DNA of 64,000 nt from Pedosphaera sp. (GCA_009695205.1 SIBK01000001.1:1-64000); one strand, 5' to 3'. Numbered from the stretch's first letter, positions 8,911-21,888 are shown. The notes: generated by a model not told the origin, from the letters alone. Made by a program: numbers and translations.

Positions 8911-11198
8911 TCTGGCGAGGTCTTCCGTTCAATTCTACTAGAGAACTCGCTTTCCCATTGAACTTCGGGGCGTACACAGTTGCTTTGGTTCGGCTGCTGG
9001 CACTCACTAGCACTGCCCTTGCGGCAGGCGCGGAGCCCCATTGGGCCTTCCAAAAGGTAGGCCGCCCGGCGATCCCATCTGGCGTGAGCGCGGATTCGCC
9101 CGTGGATCGCTTCATCGAAACCCGACTTTCCGAAAAGGGTCTCAAACTGTCGACGTCCGCACCGCCGGCCACCTTGCTCCGGCGGCTCAGTTTTGACCTG
9201 CGCGGCATTCCGCCATCGCCCGAGGAACTTCACGCGTTCGAGAGCGATGCCCGCGTGAATGCGTGGTCTCTTTGGGTTGAGCGATTTCTGGCGTCTACCG
9301 AGTACGGAGAACGTTGGGGTCGACATTGGCTGGACGTTGTGGGCTACGCGGATTCCAACGGATATTTCAATGCGGACAGTGACCGACCTCTCGCCTGGAA
9401 ATACCGTGACTACGTGGTGCGCTCGATCGCGGCTGACATGCCATTCGACCGTTTCCTGCAGGAGCAAATTGCGGGCGACGAGCTTGTGGGGTTTTCGCAA
9501 GATGGGGACATTTCCCCCGAAACCGTGGAGTCGCTTATCTCGACGCACTTATTCCGCAATGTGCCCGACGGCTCCGGGGAGAGCGACGGGAATCCATTGG
9601 AGGTCAAGGTCGACCGATACTCTGTGTTGGAGGGCGTGATCCAGCTTACGGGCTCAGCATTCCTTGGTGTCACCTTGCAATGTGCGCGATGCCATGACCA
9701 CAAGTTCGAGCCCGTATCCCAGGGCGAGTACTACCGGCTTCAGGCGATCTTCAGGCCCGCCTTCGATCCGGAGGCATGGCTAAAGCCCAACGATCGCACG
9801 GCCGGAGTGGCAGCCAGAACGATCCAGGAGAGCGTGCGGCACAGAATTCAGGAGACGGACCGGGCGCTCGCAACCGTGCGAGAAAGCCTTGGGGCGTCCA
9901 TCGCCCCCTTCCGCCGGCAGCTGATTGAGGAACGAGTAGCCGACCTGCCCGAAGCTGTACGCAAGCCGCTGATTCAGGCGTTTGGTACCCCAGAGAAGGA
10001 TCGCTCGGAATCAATGCGAACCCTTCTGAAGGCACACACGAATAGGGTGGAGTTTTCGGACGCCGCTCTTGCGGAACGGTTTCCCACGGTCCGCACCTTG
10101 CAGTCCGCACTCGAAACGGAGAAAACTCGCCTCGAACGCGAAAAACCATCTCCTCTGGAGGCGATTTCCATGCTCGCAGAGCCTGCCCGGCCTGCACCGA
10201 TGCACCATATGCTGGTTCGTGGCAATCACGCCCAGGAAGGGGCCGAAGCCCCGCCCGGATTCCCTGCGGCCTTTGGCGGTGAGACCTTTGAGGTCGCCAC
10301 CCGAACAGGTCGAACCCCAAACCTCAAGACCAGCGGGCGCCGTCTCGCATTTGCCCGTTGGCTTACTTCGGCCGACCATCCGACGACCGCCCGCCTGATG
10401 GTCAATCGGGTTTGGCACCATCATTTTGGCCAGGGGATCGTGCCGACACTGGACAATCTGGGGCGTAGTGGCGGACATCCCTCCCATCCGGAGCTCCTCG
10501 ACTGGCTTGCAGCCGATCTGCTCGAACATCAATCGCTCAAACGGCTGCACCGTCTCATTCTGAACTCGGCAACATGGCGGCAATCCACGGCTTCGGATGG
10601 ATCGACGGGCCAGGCGGATCCGTCCAATCGCCTACTGTCGCGGTACCCGCTGCGTCGTCTCGATGCCGATTCCGTGCGCGATGCCATGCTTGCGGTGAGT
10701 GGGGAACTGGACCCGCGTTTGGGTGGCCCCTATGTGCCGGTTTCTGCCGACAACTTGGGCCAGATGGTCGTCGATGAAACCAACTCCGGTGCTCGCCGGA
10801 GATCCCTCTATCTGCAACAGCGGCGAGGCCTACCGGCAACATTTGTCAGCACGTTCGACGGCCCAATATTCAATCCCGTCTGCATTCTCCGGGTGCCATC
10901 GACCGTGGCACAACAATCGCTGGCGCTGCTCAATTCGGAGTTTGTACGTCGCCGCGCCCGATCGTTTGGGCTGCTGCTACTCGCCTCCAGCGGCGACGAA
11001 AAGGTGTGGGTTCGTGAGGCCTTTCGCCGTGCAGTCGGCCGAGTTCCGGATCGCGCTGAAAGCGAAATGAGCTATGATTTCCTTGCATCCCAGCGGCCGT
11101 TCCACGCAGGGGAATCTCCGAGAAATGCGCAGGAACAGGTGTGGACAGATTTCTGCCAAATGCTGCTCGCCAGCAATGCGTTTCTTCATGTCGACTAA
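8907..11198 (+). CDS. DUF1549/DUF1553 (PSCyt2/PSD1) protein
   Basis: LRRLSFDLRGIPPSPEELHAF, GRHWLDVVGYADSNGY, CARCHDHKFEP, MVNRVWHHHFGQGIVPT; exact start uncertain. Confidence 0.85.
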   Translation: MIWRGLPFNSTRELAFPLNFGAYTVALVRLLALTSTALAAGAEPHWAFQKVGRPAIPSGVSADSPVDRFIETRLSEKGLKLSTSAPPATLLRRLSFDLRGIPPSPEELHAFESDARVNAWSLWVERFLASTEYGERWGRHWLDVVGYADSNGYFNADSDRPLAWKYRDYVVRSIAADMPFDRFLQEQIAGDELVGFSQDGDISPETVESLISTHLFRNVPDGSGESDGNPLEVKVDRYSVLEGVIQLTGSAFLGVTLQCARCHDHKFEPVSQGEYYRLQAIFRPAFDPEAWLKPNDRTAGVAARTIQESVRHRIQETDRALATVRESLGASIAPFRRQLIEERVADLPEAVRKPLIQAFGTPEKDRSESMRTLLKAHTNRVEFSDAALAERFPTVRTLQSALETEKTRLEREKPSPLEAISMLAEPARPAPMHHMLVRGNHAQEGAEAPPGFPAAFGGETFEVATRTGRTPNLKTSGRRLAFARWLTSADHPTTARLMVNRVWHHHFGQGIVPTLDNLGRSGGHPSHPELLDWLAADLLEHQSLKRLHRLILNSATWRQSTASDGSTGQADPSNRLLSRYPLRRLDADSVRDAMLAVSGELDPRLGGPYVPVSADNLGQMVVDETNSGARRRSLYLQQRRGLPATFVSTFDGPIFNPVCILRVPSTVAQQSLALLNSEFVRRRARSFGLLLLASSGDEKVWVREAFRRAVGRVPDRAESEMSYDFLASQRPFHAGESPRNAQEQVWTDFCQMLLASNAFLHVD

Positions 11199-11201
11199 CT
11201 C

Positions 11202-12644
11202 ATGAATCCCTTTACACGAGGCATTGATCTCCGTCGCCGGGCATTCCTGCAAGCCAGTGCAGGCGGCTTGGGATGGCTTGCTCTCCGGCACCTGTTGCAA
11301 GCCGACGCACCTGCCAGGCCGACGGACGACTCAGGCGCGACGGGCAACTCACTGGCCCCACGTCCACCCCACCACACACCGAAGGCCAAGGCGGTGATCT
11401 GCCTTTTCCAACATGGTGGCCCCAGCCAAATGGATCTGTTCGATCCCAAGCCGGAGCTGAATCGGCGGGACGGCCAGGATCATCCGGGTGAATTGGAAAT
11501 TCACTTCGATAAACAGGCCGGAAAATTGCTGCGATCCCCATTCACATTCCGACCTGCTGGCCGCTGCGGAATGCAACTCTCTGAACTCTTGCCCCATACG
11601 GCGTCGATTGCCGACGAACTCACGTTGGTCCGCTCCATGAAGACGGATTCCGTCGATCACGAATCGGCGCTGCGAATCATTCATAGCGGCAAGTTCCAGG
11701 CAGGACGCCCGACGTTGGGTTCGTGGATCCTCTATGGACTGGGGACGGCACGGCAGGATCTGCCCGCGTACGTCGTCCTCTCGGATCCGGGCGGTTTGCC
11801 GGTCGACGGCTTGCGGAACTGGACCTCCGGATGGCTGCCTGCCATCTATCAGGGCACCCAACTGCGAAGCGAAGGACCCCCGGTCTTCAACCTCACCAAT
11901 CCTCCCGAAGTTTCCGCAGGAGCACGAACCAATCAACTGGCCTTCCTGGATCGCCTCAACCGGCACCACCTCAACAGTCACGCCGGCAATACCGAATTGT
12001 CTGACCGGATCCGTAACTTCGAAATTGCAGCCAAAATGCAGTCCTCCGTTCCAGAAGTGCTCGACCTTGCCGCTGAACCCGAGCATGTCCGACGGCTGTA
12101 CGGGCTAAATCATCCAGACCCATCCACGGCAAACTACGCCAAGAGATGCCTCATGGCACGGCGCCTCGTTGAACGGGGTGTGCGATTCGTCCAGGTTTTT
12201 CTCAACGGCCAGCCGTGGGATACCCATGACAAAAATGCGGCGAAACTGCGCGATCTATGCCGCATGACGGACCAGCCGAGTGCCGCCCTCGTTCAGGATC
12301 TCAAACAGCGAGGAATGCTCGAAGATACCGTCGTCCTGTGGACGGGCGAGTTTGGCCGCCTGCCAGTTTCGCAAGGCAAGGACGGCCGCGATCATAACCG
12401 GCACGGTTTTTCACTCTGGCTCGCGGGCGGAGGTTTCAAGAAAGGCCATGTCCATGGCGCCACCGATGATTTTGGATATCGTTCGGTGCAGGACGTCGTC
12501 CCCGTCGCTAACTTTCACGCCACGCTCCTCAGTGCGTTGGGCCTGAATCATCGCGAGCTAACCCATTTCCATGAAGGACGGGCGGATAGTCTGACCGATG
12601 CGACTGTTACCGATGCTCAGGTGGTCGGAGAGCTGTTGGCCTGA
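11202..12644 (+). CDS. DUF1501 protein
   Basis: RRRAFLQASAGGLGWLALRHLL, AVICLFQHGGPSQMDLFDPKPELN, WDTHDKNAAKL, GEFGRLP, DHNRHGFSLWLAGGGFK. Confidence 0.85.
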   Translation: MNPFTRGIDLRRRAFLQASAGGLGWLALRHLLQADAPARPTDDSGATGNSLAPRPPHHTPKAKAVICLFQHGGPSQMDLFDPKPELNRRDGQDHPGELEIHFDKQAGKLLRSPFTFRPAGRCGMQLSELLPHTASIADELTLVRSMKTDSVDHESALRIIHSGKFQAGRPTLGSWILYGLGTARQDLPAYVVLSDPGGLPVDGLRNWTSGWLPAIYQGTQLRSEGPPVFNLTNPPEVSAGARTNQLAFLDRLNRHHLNSHAGNTELSDRIRNFEIAAKMQSSVPEVLDLAAEPEHVRRLYGLNHPDPSTANYAKRCLMARRLVERGVRFVQVFLNGQPWDTHDKNAAKLRDLCRMTDQPSAALVQDLKQRGMLEDTVVLWTGEFGRLPVSQGKDGRDHNRHGFSLWLAGGGFKKGHVHGATDDFGYRSVQDVVPVANFHATLLSALGLNHRELTHFHEGRADSLTDATVTDAQVVGELLA

Positions 12645-12650
12645 AACCAC

Positions 12651-12678
12651 AAAAAAGAGCCACCCCGAAAGGCGGCTC
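12651..12678 (-). terminator. Intrinsic terminator of the DUF11 gene
   Basis: Minus strand GAGCC..GGCTC hairpin followed by TTTTTT. Confidence 0.75.
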
Positions 12679-12711
12679 AATGAATGCAATAAGGGCCGAA
12701 GCCCGATCCGA

Positions 12712-14352
12712 TTAGTAACCCCGGGTTGACTCTTCCTCGACGACCGGGGAGCTCAACTGGTCTTCCGTGAGAATGACCTTCATGCGGCTGTCACCCGTGC
12801 CAATCGCCTTGGCGGTAATCGTGTAGAGGACCACCTGCTTCGGACTTACCCGAGGCAGGCTCGGGAACCTGACGGACTTGCCGTCAACCGTTCCACCCTG
12901 TGAACTGATCGGATTGAACTGAGACGGGAACTGCGCAACGGTGTTGACGTTGATCAGATCCGCGGTGCCCTGGTTCGTGATGCGGATGGTGTAGGTGGTG
13001 TCGTTACCAACGGCGACGGGATCCGGATCGTCCACCACTTCGAGCAGGACGGCGGGAATACCCTTCCACAAAGTGCAGAATTCTGTTGAATCACGCAGAC
13101 CCTGCTGGGTGGTGACGCTTGCGACGTTGCACCACTTGCCCGGCTGGGTGCTGATCAGAATGACGTCCAAATCCTTGGACTCACCGGGACGGAGCGTCCC
13201 AAGGTTCCAGGAGGCAGCATTTCCATTCTGGGTGCCGCCTTGTCCAACGCTCTCAATACGAGTCGGACTCGGGGCCGTATCGGTCACGACCACATTGCTG
13301 AGTTCGGTGTCACCGATGTTGCTCGCAGTGATCTTGTAGCTAGCCCGCTTATTGAGGTACATCTCGGAGTCACCCGTTTTGATCAACTTCAGGCCTGGTT
13401 TGACGATGGTGGTGCAGGCGTCATCCTGCACAGTACCCGCGTTGCTGGAAGTAGCCACAGCCACATTACAGTGCTTGCCACGTTCGGCGGCCTTGAGCGT
13501 AACGGTGATGGTATTGCTCTGACCAGGGCCCAGATTACCCACGTTGTAGGGAATTTCCTTCACCCCACCGAGACCGGCCGGGACCTTGTCGGTAACGACG
13601 ACATTTTTGGCCACCGCGGAGCCCGTATTGCGGACGGTGATCGTGTAGTTCAAATCAGCGCCGAGTTGGGCGGTTTCCGGACCGGACTTGTCGATAGCGA
13701 GAGCCGGCCGGCCTACGAGGGTCTGGGCGCAGACACGCGGATCAGCCTTGAGGGTCGCGCAGCTGAGCAACGCGCCTTCGCGGTCGGATTTGACCGTAAT
13801 CTTGAGAGTCTTGGTTTCTCCTGAATCCAGATTGCCGAGATTCCAGGTCAACTGGTTTCCAGAAACGATTGCAGCGGGTTGGGTCTCCACGAGCGAGGTA
13901 CCTTCAGGAAGCACGTCGGTTACCACGACGTTGCCGGCACAACCGTTTGCCACGGCCTTGATTTCGTAAGTGAATGCTTCGCCGACGGCTACTTCGCGGG
14001 GTGTCTGAATACTCAAGTTCACGAGACCGCCCGCCGTGATCGAACAGGGAGTATTGCCGTTGGACGTGACAGGCTTGGTAGCCGGAACGGTGGTCCAGGT
14101 AGTGGCCGGCACGGAGGCGTTGATTGCCTTCGATCCAGCGTCGGCAACCCGGTTCACCAAAGCTTTCGTGCGACTGCTGTTACGGGCGTAGGGCGAACGA
14201 CCGGTGTAGTAATCGCCCACGATGACGTCGTAGAATTGGCGGCCCCGGGTACGCATTTCGCGGTCAGATCCCCGGACGGTGAAAACGCTGACCACAGCGC
14301 TCGCGACGAGCAGGCCTAGCATCAGGTGTCTGTAGGTAAATTGAGTTTTCAT
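12712..14352 (-). CDS. OmcB-like/DUF11-repeat exported cysteine-containing protein
   Basis: Signal peptide-like N-terminus; four or more DUF11 repeats (YTITVRNTGSAVAKNVVVTDKVPAG); recurring paired Cys (HCNVA, WCNVA, DACTT, FCTLW). Confidence 0.7.
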   Translation of the reverse strand: MKTQFTYRHLMLGLLVASAVVSVFTVRGSDREMRTRGRQFYDVIVGDYYTGRSPYARNSSRTKALVNRVADAGSKAINASVPATTWTTVPATKPVTSNGNTPCSITAGGLVNLSIQTPREVAVGEAFTYEIKAVANGCAGNVVVTDVLPEGTSLVETQPAAIVSGNQLTWNLGNLDSGETKTLKITVKSDREGALLSCATLKADPRVCAQTLVGRPALAIDKSGPETAQLGADLNYTITVRNTGSAVAKNVVVTDKVPAGLGGVKEIPYNVGNLGPGQSNTITVTLKAAERGKHCNVAVATSSNAGTVQDDACTTIVKPGLKLIKTGDSEMYLNKRASYKITASNIGDTELSNVVVTDTAPSPTRIESVGQGGTQNGNAASWNLGTLRPGESKDLDVILISTQPGKWCNVASVTTQQGLRDSTEFCTLWKGIPAVLLEVVDDPDPVAVGNDTTYTIRITNQGTADLINVNTVAQFPSQFNPISSQGGTVDGKSVRFPSLPRVSPKQVVLYTITAKAIGTGDSRMKVILTEDQLSSPVVEEESTRGY

Positions 14353-14688
14353 CAGACGATTTATGGGAATTACCCGGTATGGAAATTCAGCGTGGCTCCG
14401 GAATTCGTGCTCTCAGCGAGGTGAATTAGTCATTCCAAAGCATGGCCCGCGCCGATGGGCGACGCATGAGAGACAAGTTGAAATGATTCAGAACCACTAC
14501 AAAAAAAGCAACGGGAAGACGCTCGTGAGGTTGCATCGCTGGCACAATTTGTCAAGAAATGCACCCAACAGAAATGCACCCAGCGCCGGATTCTAACTCG
14601 TCAAAGCGAATAAACCCCAAAAACAGGGGGGATTTGCAAATAGGGCTTGTCTTTTTGTCTCTGCTACCAACCCTGATGGAATCTTGTC

Positions 14689-15462
14689 ATGAGTTTGGAA
14701 ACACCTGAGTCCCATTTGCAACTTGATCTGCTGACCTGGCTGGAAGAGAACCGCCAGTTAATCGCCAGCTTATTTATCGCTTTTTCCCTGCTAGTCGTCA
14801 TCGCCATGGTTTGGCGGTGGCGTTCCAAAATGGTGGAACAGGTTGCCAATGAAGCACTTCTAGCTGCCTACACGCCTTCGACCCCGCCTGCGACTCCGAC
14901 TCCGTCAGCGGAAGAGCTTAAAGTCAGCAGCGATACGCTCCTAAAGATCGCATCGGACCACAGCGGAACCTCGGCGGGTGAGCGAGCCCTTCTCCTTGCG
15001 GCCGGACAGCTCTTTGCCGAAGGGAAGTATGGTCCTGCCCGGGAAAAGTTTGATTCTTTTCTACAGAAGTTTCCTGAAAGCCCCTTCGCGGCCACGGCCC
15101 AGATGGGATTAGCAGCCACATCGGACGCGATGGGTAAGGCTGCCGAGGCGTTGACGGGGTACAACAGCCTTTTGCAGAGGTTTCCCTCGCAATCGGTAGC
15201 GAATCATGCGCGCCTGGCAAAAGCGGGACTCCTTGAGTCCATGAATCAACCCGCAGAGACGCTTGCAGTGTTCGATGAAATGACCAAGGCCGGTCAATTC
15301 TCACCTGTCAGCCAACAGGCCGCGATGCGCCGAGAGCTGCTGCTTCAAAAGCATCCGGAACTCAACAAAACCCAGAGCGTGACCAATTCCGTCAACGTAT
15401 CCGCTCCGTCCGCCTTGGCTCCTCCTGTCGATCCCGCTCCCGTCGCCGCTCCCGCCAAGTAA
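14689..15462 (+). CDS. Membrane-anchored TPR protein
   Basis: Single TM (LIASLFIAFSLLVVIAMVW) then TPR-like repeats and Pro-rich tail. Confidence 0.65.
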   Translation: MSLETPESHLQLDLLTWLEENRQLIASLFIAFSLLVVIAMVWRWRSKMVEQVANEALLAAYTPSTPPATPTPSAEELKVSSDTLLKIASDHSGTSAGERALLLAAGQLFAEGKYGPAREKFDSFLQKFPESPFAATAQMGLAATSDAMGKAAEALTGYNSLLQRFPSQSVANHARLAKAGLLESMNQPAETLAVFDEMTKAGQFSPVSQQAAMRRELLLQKHPELNKTQSVTNSVNVSAPSALAPPVDPAPVAAPAK

Positions 15463-15494
15463 TCAAGGCTAGATTTTTCACGAGCGGCCCCCGA

Positions 15495-16784
15495 ATGAAT
15501 ATCGCCATCATTGGCACAGGTTACGTGGGTTTGGTCACCGGTGCCTGTTTTGCGGAAGTCGGCTATCATGTGATTTGCGTTGACTGTGACGCGCGCAAGA
15601 TTGAGCACCTGCAGCACGGCGAAAGCCCCATCTACGAACCCGGCCTCGACGACCTGGTAAAACGAAACGCTCAGGCGGGTAGACTCCGTTTTACCACCTC
15701 TACCCAGGAAGCAGTCGAACAGTCTGAAGTCATTTTCATCGCCGTTCCCACACCTCCGCTGCCGGACGGAGGGGTGGATCTCAGCTATATTGAGAGTGTC
15801 GCCCGCGAAATCGCCGCACACCTCGATGGGTACCGCATTGTGGTCGATAAGAGCACCGTCCCCGTCCGCACGGCCGAGAAGGTCGCCGAAACGATCAAGC
15901 GTTACGGGCGAAATCCGATCGACATCGATGTGGTAAGCAACCCGGAGTTCCTCCGGGAGGGGTTTGCCGTTGAGGACCTGATGAAGCCGGATCGCATTGT
16001 GATCGGCGTTGGCAGCGATCGTCCGGTGGCGGCGATGAAGGCGATTTATGCGCCCTTCGACGCACCGCTGATTGTCACGGATACGAATTCTGCGGAGCTG
16101 ATCAAACACGCCGCCAATTCGTTTCTCGCATTAAAAATTTCCTATGCAAATGCCTTATCCGCCATCTGTGAAGCAGCCCATGCCGATGTCAAGGCCGTGA
16201 CCCAAGGGATGGGCCTGGACCGCCGGATCGGCACTCAATTCCTAAACGCCGGACTTGGGTTTGGCGGATCGTGTTTTCCCAAGGATCTCAGCGCCTTCAT
16301 TAAGATTAGTGAGCAACTGGGTTACGATTTTCGTTTGCTGAAAGAGGTGCAGCAGATCAATGCCGACCAGATGCGTCGGTTCGTGAAAAAAATTACGCAC
16401 GCTCTTTGGGTTCTCAAAGAAAAGCGAATCGGTGTCCTAGGCCTGGCATTCAAACAAAACACAGACGACATCCGCACTTCGCCATCACTCGAGTTGTGTC
16501 GTCAACTGCTTCGCGAGGGTGCAACGCTGCGTGTCCACGATCCCAAGGCCATGGAAAAAGCTCGGGTGGTTCTCCCGGAAGCCACGTTTGTGGAGGACGC
16601 AAATCTCGTCGCCGAAGGTTGTGACGCTCTGGTGATTGCCACCGAATGGCCCGAGTTCACCCGCGTCGACTACGCTCAGGCTCGCCGCACGATGAGAACT
16701 CCGATTCTGTTCGATGGTCGCAATCTTTTGGATCCTGTTGAAATGAAGAGCCTCGGATTTATCTACCATAGTGTAGGGCGGTAA
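15495..16784 (+). CDS. ugd: UDP-glucose/GDP-mannose dehydrogenase family (UDP-glucose 6-dehydrogenase)
   Basis: MNIAIIGTGYVGLVTGACFAEVGYHV; GFGGSCFPKDLSAF active site. Confidence 0.92.
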   Translation: MNIAIIGTGYVGLVTGACFAEVGYHVICVDCDARKIEHLQHGESPIYEPGLDDLVKRNAQAGRLRFTTSTQEAVEQSEVIFIAVPTPPLPDGGVDLSYIESVAREIAAHLDGYRIVVDKSTVPVRTAEKVAETIKRYGRNPIDIDVVSNPEFLREGFAVEDLMKPDRIVIGVGSDRPVAAMKAIYAPFDAPLIVTDTNSAELIKHAANSFLALKISYANALSAICEAAHADVKAVTQGMGLDRRIGTQFLNAGLGFGGSCFPKDLSAFIKISEQLGYDFRLLKEVQQINADQMRRFVKKITHALWVLKEKRIGVLGLAFKQNTDDIRTSPSLELCRQLLREGATLRVHDPKAMEKARVVLPEATFVEDANLVAEGCDALVIATEWPEFTRVDYAQARRTMRTPILFDGRNLLDPVEMKSLGFIYHSVGR

Positions 16785-16787
16785 TCC

Positions 16788-17255
16788 GTGGACCTGCCCA
16801 TGCCATCAGGATGTGGCCGCCCGGTCATTGAGGTCAGCGCCGGGCTTATCTTTCGCGATCGGCACCTCCTGATCGCGCAACGACCTCCCGGCAGTCACCT
16901 CGCCGGCACCTGGGAATTCCCCGGAGGCAAGCGTGAACCGGGAGAATCCTGGGAGGACTGCCTCCGGCGCGAGCTCCGGGAAGAACTCGACTTCGACGCC
17001 AGCATTGTCTGCTTCTATGACGAAATCGCCCACAACTACGAGGAACGTCGGGTCTGCATTCGATTCTTCCTCGCGACGGTGCAATCCGGTGAACCGCGTC
17101 CAGTCGGCTGTGCAGCGCTGGATTGGGTCACAGCCGAAGGGTTGGCCGGATTCGAATTTCCGCCGGCAGACGCAGCCCTGCTGGATCGCGTGAGGAGAGA
17201 TCGGCAATTGTGGTCGGCCGGATTCGCGAGTTCGAAACCCTCGCAAGTTCATTAA
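16788..17255 (+). CDS. NUDIX hydrolase (MutT-like)
   Basis: GGKREPGESWEDCLRRELREELDF Nudix box. Confidence 0.88.
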   Translation: MDLPMPSGCGRPVIEVSAGLIFRDRHLLIAQRPPGSHLAGTWEFPGGKREPGESWEDCLRRELREELDFDASIVCFYDEIAHNYEERRVCIRFFLATVQSGEPRPVGCAALDWVTAEGLAGFEFPPADAALLDRVRRDRQLWSAGFASSKPSQVH

Positions 17256-17299
17256 TTCTAGGATTGCATCATTCTCGGGGACAGGTTAATTTCCCTGCA

Positions 17300-17566
17300 A
17301 TGACGTTGTTATATAGTTTGTTGCTAAGCAGTCTTGCTGCGGGCTTGCTGTTGACCCTCGCCGGTTGCAAAGACGGTCGATCGGTGGAGTCCGCCGTTAC
17401 CAAGCCCTACCTCCTGGATAAGTGTATCGTGTCCGACGAGAAACTTGGTGAGATGGGGGATCCGGTCGTGTTTGTCTATCATGGGCAGCAGATCAAGCTC
17501 TGCTGCAGCAATTGTCGGAAGGATTTCGATAAGGAACCCGATAAGTTCATGGCTAAGATCCACTGA
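17300..17566 (+). CDS. YHS-like small lipoprotein
   Basis: LTLAGC lipobox; CIVSDEKLGEMGDPVVFVYHGQQIKLCCSNCRKDFDKEPDKFMAKI. Confidence 0.7.
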   Translation: MTLLYSLLLSSLAAGLLLTLAGCKDGRSVESAVTKPYLLDKCIVSDEKLGEMGDPVVFVYHGQQIKLCCSNCRKDFDKEPDKFMAKIH

Positions 17567-17605
17567 CCGGTCTGAACGTTGTCTCGTAGAGGGAACCCAA
17601 AAACG

Positions 17606-17629
17606 GCCCGTGCCGGTTCCGGCACGGGC
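17606..17629. terminator. Terminator-like hairpin
   Basis: Perfect 11-bp stem GCCCGTGCCGG-TT-CCGGCACGGGC. Confidence 0.6.
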
Positions 17630-17767
17630 TTAGGACTCCTGACCTCCTGGGATCTATGTCACCCCTCACCCGACCTCCACGCCCACTGCGTCGAATGCAG
17701 GGAGACTGGAGATTGGCGGTTTAGGGACGCGGCGGCTCTCAACGAACGCAAAAATAACCGACCGAAA

Positions 17768-20227
<2,460 letters not shown>

Positions 20228-20236
20228 AAGGAAACG

Positions 20237-20262
20237 AAAAAGCCGCCCGTCAAGCGGGTGGC
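20237..20262 (-). terminator. Terminator-like hairpin immediately upstream of rpoD start
   Basis: Minus strand GCCACCCGCTTGACGGGCGGCTTTTT, ends 10 bp before ATG at 20227. Confidence 0.5.
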
Positions 20263-20376
20263 GAACGAGCTGCCCATTATCGGGGTCGATCGAGGGGCCG
20301 TCAAGAGAACCAACGGAATGATCGAACATGGGGGACAACTCACCGAACCGGCCGTGCTACCGCTGAACCGAGCCGT

Positions 20377-21888
20377 GTGACTGAAGATTTCCGGAGGAGC
20401 AAGCTTTCAAAGATGTTGAAAGTGGAAATGTTTCCCAGCCCGCGAGTTCTCCTCGCCATGGCGGCGGGATTTCTCGTACATTTCTACGGAACCTCTGGCG
20501 AATTCGTGACAAACAAATCGCAACCGTCGGCTACCTGTCTGTCCGGCAACAACCCGCCACCCGCTGCGGGACTGTTGGTGCGCAGGATTGGACTGTTCGA
20601 TGCCACGATGGTGGTGATCGGTGGCATCGTCGGAGCTGGAATCTTCATGAATCCGGCGGTGGTGGCGAAACAGCTCCACTCCCCTGCGCTCATTTTAGGA
20701 GCCTGGGTGTTTGGAGGAATCATCTCCCTGCTGGGGGCGTTCATCTATGCGGAATTGTCATCCGTACGCCCTCACGTCGGCGGGCAATACGCCTATTTTC
20801 GTGAGGCATTTCATCCGATCGTCGGGTTCGTATACGGCTGGTGCCTGCTGCTCGTCAGCCAGAGTGGCGGCATGGCGGCAGTTGCCGTCACGTTCGCCCA
20901 ATATTATTGTCAGCTGACAGGTTTCGCTGGGCCGCCGTGGCGAGTCGCCCTGACCGCCCTGGCCGTTCTCACGATCGTCAATTGCCTGGGCGTCCGGACG
21001 GGAACCACTGTGCAGACCGTTCTCACCGTATTAAAGGTGGTGACAATCGTCGCTCTGGTCACCATCGGCTGGATTTTGGTGAAACCGTACGGAGAGTCGG
21101 CCGGGGAAGGCATCGCGGTGTCCCCCGGCGACTTGGGCCCTTTTCGACAGTTTGGATCGGCGATGGTGCCGGTACTCTTTGCGTACGGAGGGTGGCAAAC
21201 CGCCTGCTTCGTCGGCGGGGAAGTCTACAACCCGCAGCGCAACCTTCCCCGGGCGCTTCTGTGGGGAATCTTCGGGGTGATCATCCTATACCTGTCGGTA
21301 AGCGTTGTCTGCCTGCGCGCTTTTGGACCCGCGGGTCTCGCCGCCACATCAACGCCTGCCTCGGACCTAATGCGCAAGGCTCTTGGGGAAACTGGAGGCC
21401 GGCTCATTGCGGCGGGGATTGTCATCTCCACATTCGGATTCCTCGCGCAAGGAATGCTCACCGCGCCGCGCGTTTACTTTGCAATGGCGCGGGACGGCAT
21501 GTTTTTCAATGTCTTTGGCCAGGTGCATCCGACCACAGGTGCTCCCGTCGCCGCCATCGCCCTCCAGGGACTTGTCGCCATGATCATCGCTGTCTCCGGG
21601 CGGTACGATCAGATCCTGAACTACGTGGTATCGGTTGACTTCATCTTCTACGGTTTGACGGCCTGTTGCGTATTCCTGTTCCGGAGTGGGGAAGTTGCGC
21701 CATCGGGATTTCGCATCCCCGGCCATCCCTGGACAACCCTGTTCTTCGTGCTGAGTTGTTGGGCAGTGGTGGCAAACCTTCTCTTCGGTCACGGCCAAGA
21801 CAGTCTGATTGGATTGGGGATTCTACTTGCGGGTGTGCCCGTTTACTTTCTACGCAAGGCGTTGTCCCGTTCTGCGCCGTCGAAATGA
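20377..21888 (+). CDS. APC-family amino acid permease
   Basis: RIGLFDATMVVIGGIVGAGIFMNPAVVAKQ and about 12 hydrophobic segments; start uncertain. Confidence 0.85.
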   Translation: MTEDFRRSKLSKMLKVEMFPSPRVLLAMAAGFLVHFYGTSGEFVTNKSQPSATCLSGNNPPPAAGLLVRRIGLFDATMVVIGGIVGAGIFMNPAVVAKQLHSPALILGAWVFGGIISLLGAFIYAELSSVRPHVGGQYAYFREAFHPIVGFVYGWCLLLVSQSGGMAAVAVTFAQYYCQLTGFAGPPWRVALTALAVLTIVNCLGVRTGTTVQTVLTVLKVVTIVALVTIGWILVKPYGESAGEGIAVSPGDLGPFRQFGSAMVPVLFAYGGWQTACFVGGEVYNPQRNLPRALLWGIFGVIILYLSVSVVCLRAFGPAGLAATSTPASDLMRKALGETGGRLIAAGIVISTFGFLAQGMLTAPRVYFAMARDGMFFNVFGQVHPTTGAPVAAIALQGLVAMIIAVSGRYDQILNYVVSVDFIFYGLTACCVFLFRSGEVAPSGFRIPGHPWTTLFFVLSCWAVVANLLFGHGQDSLIGLGILLAGVPVYFLRKALSRSAPSK

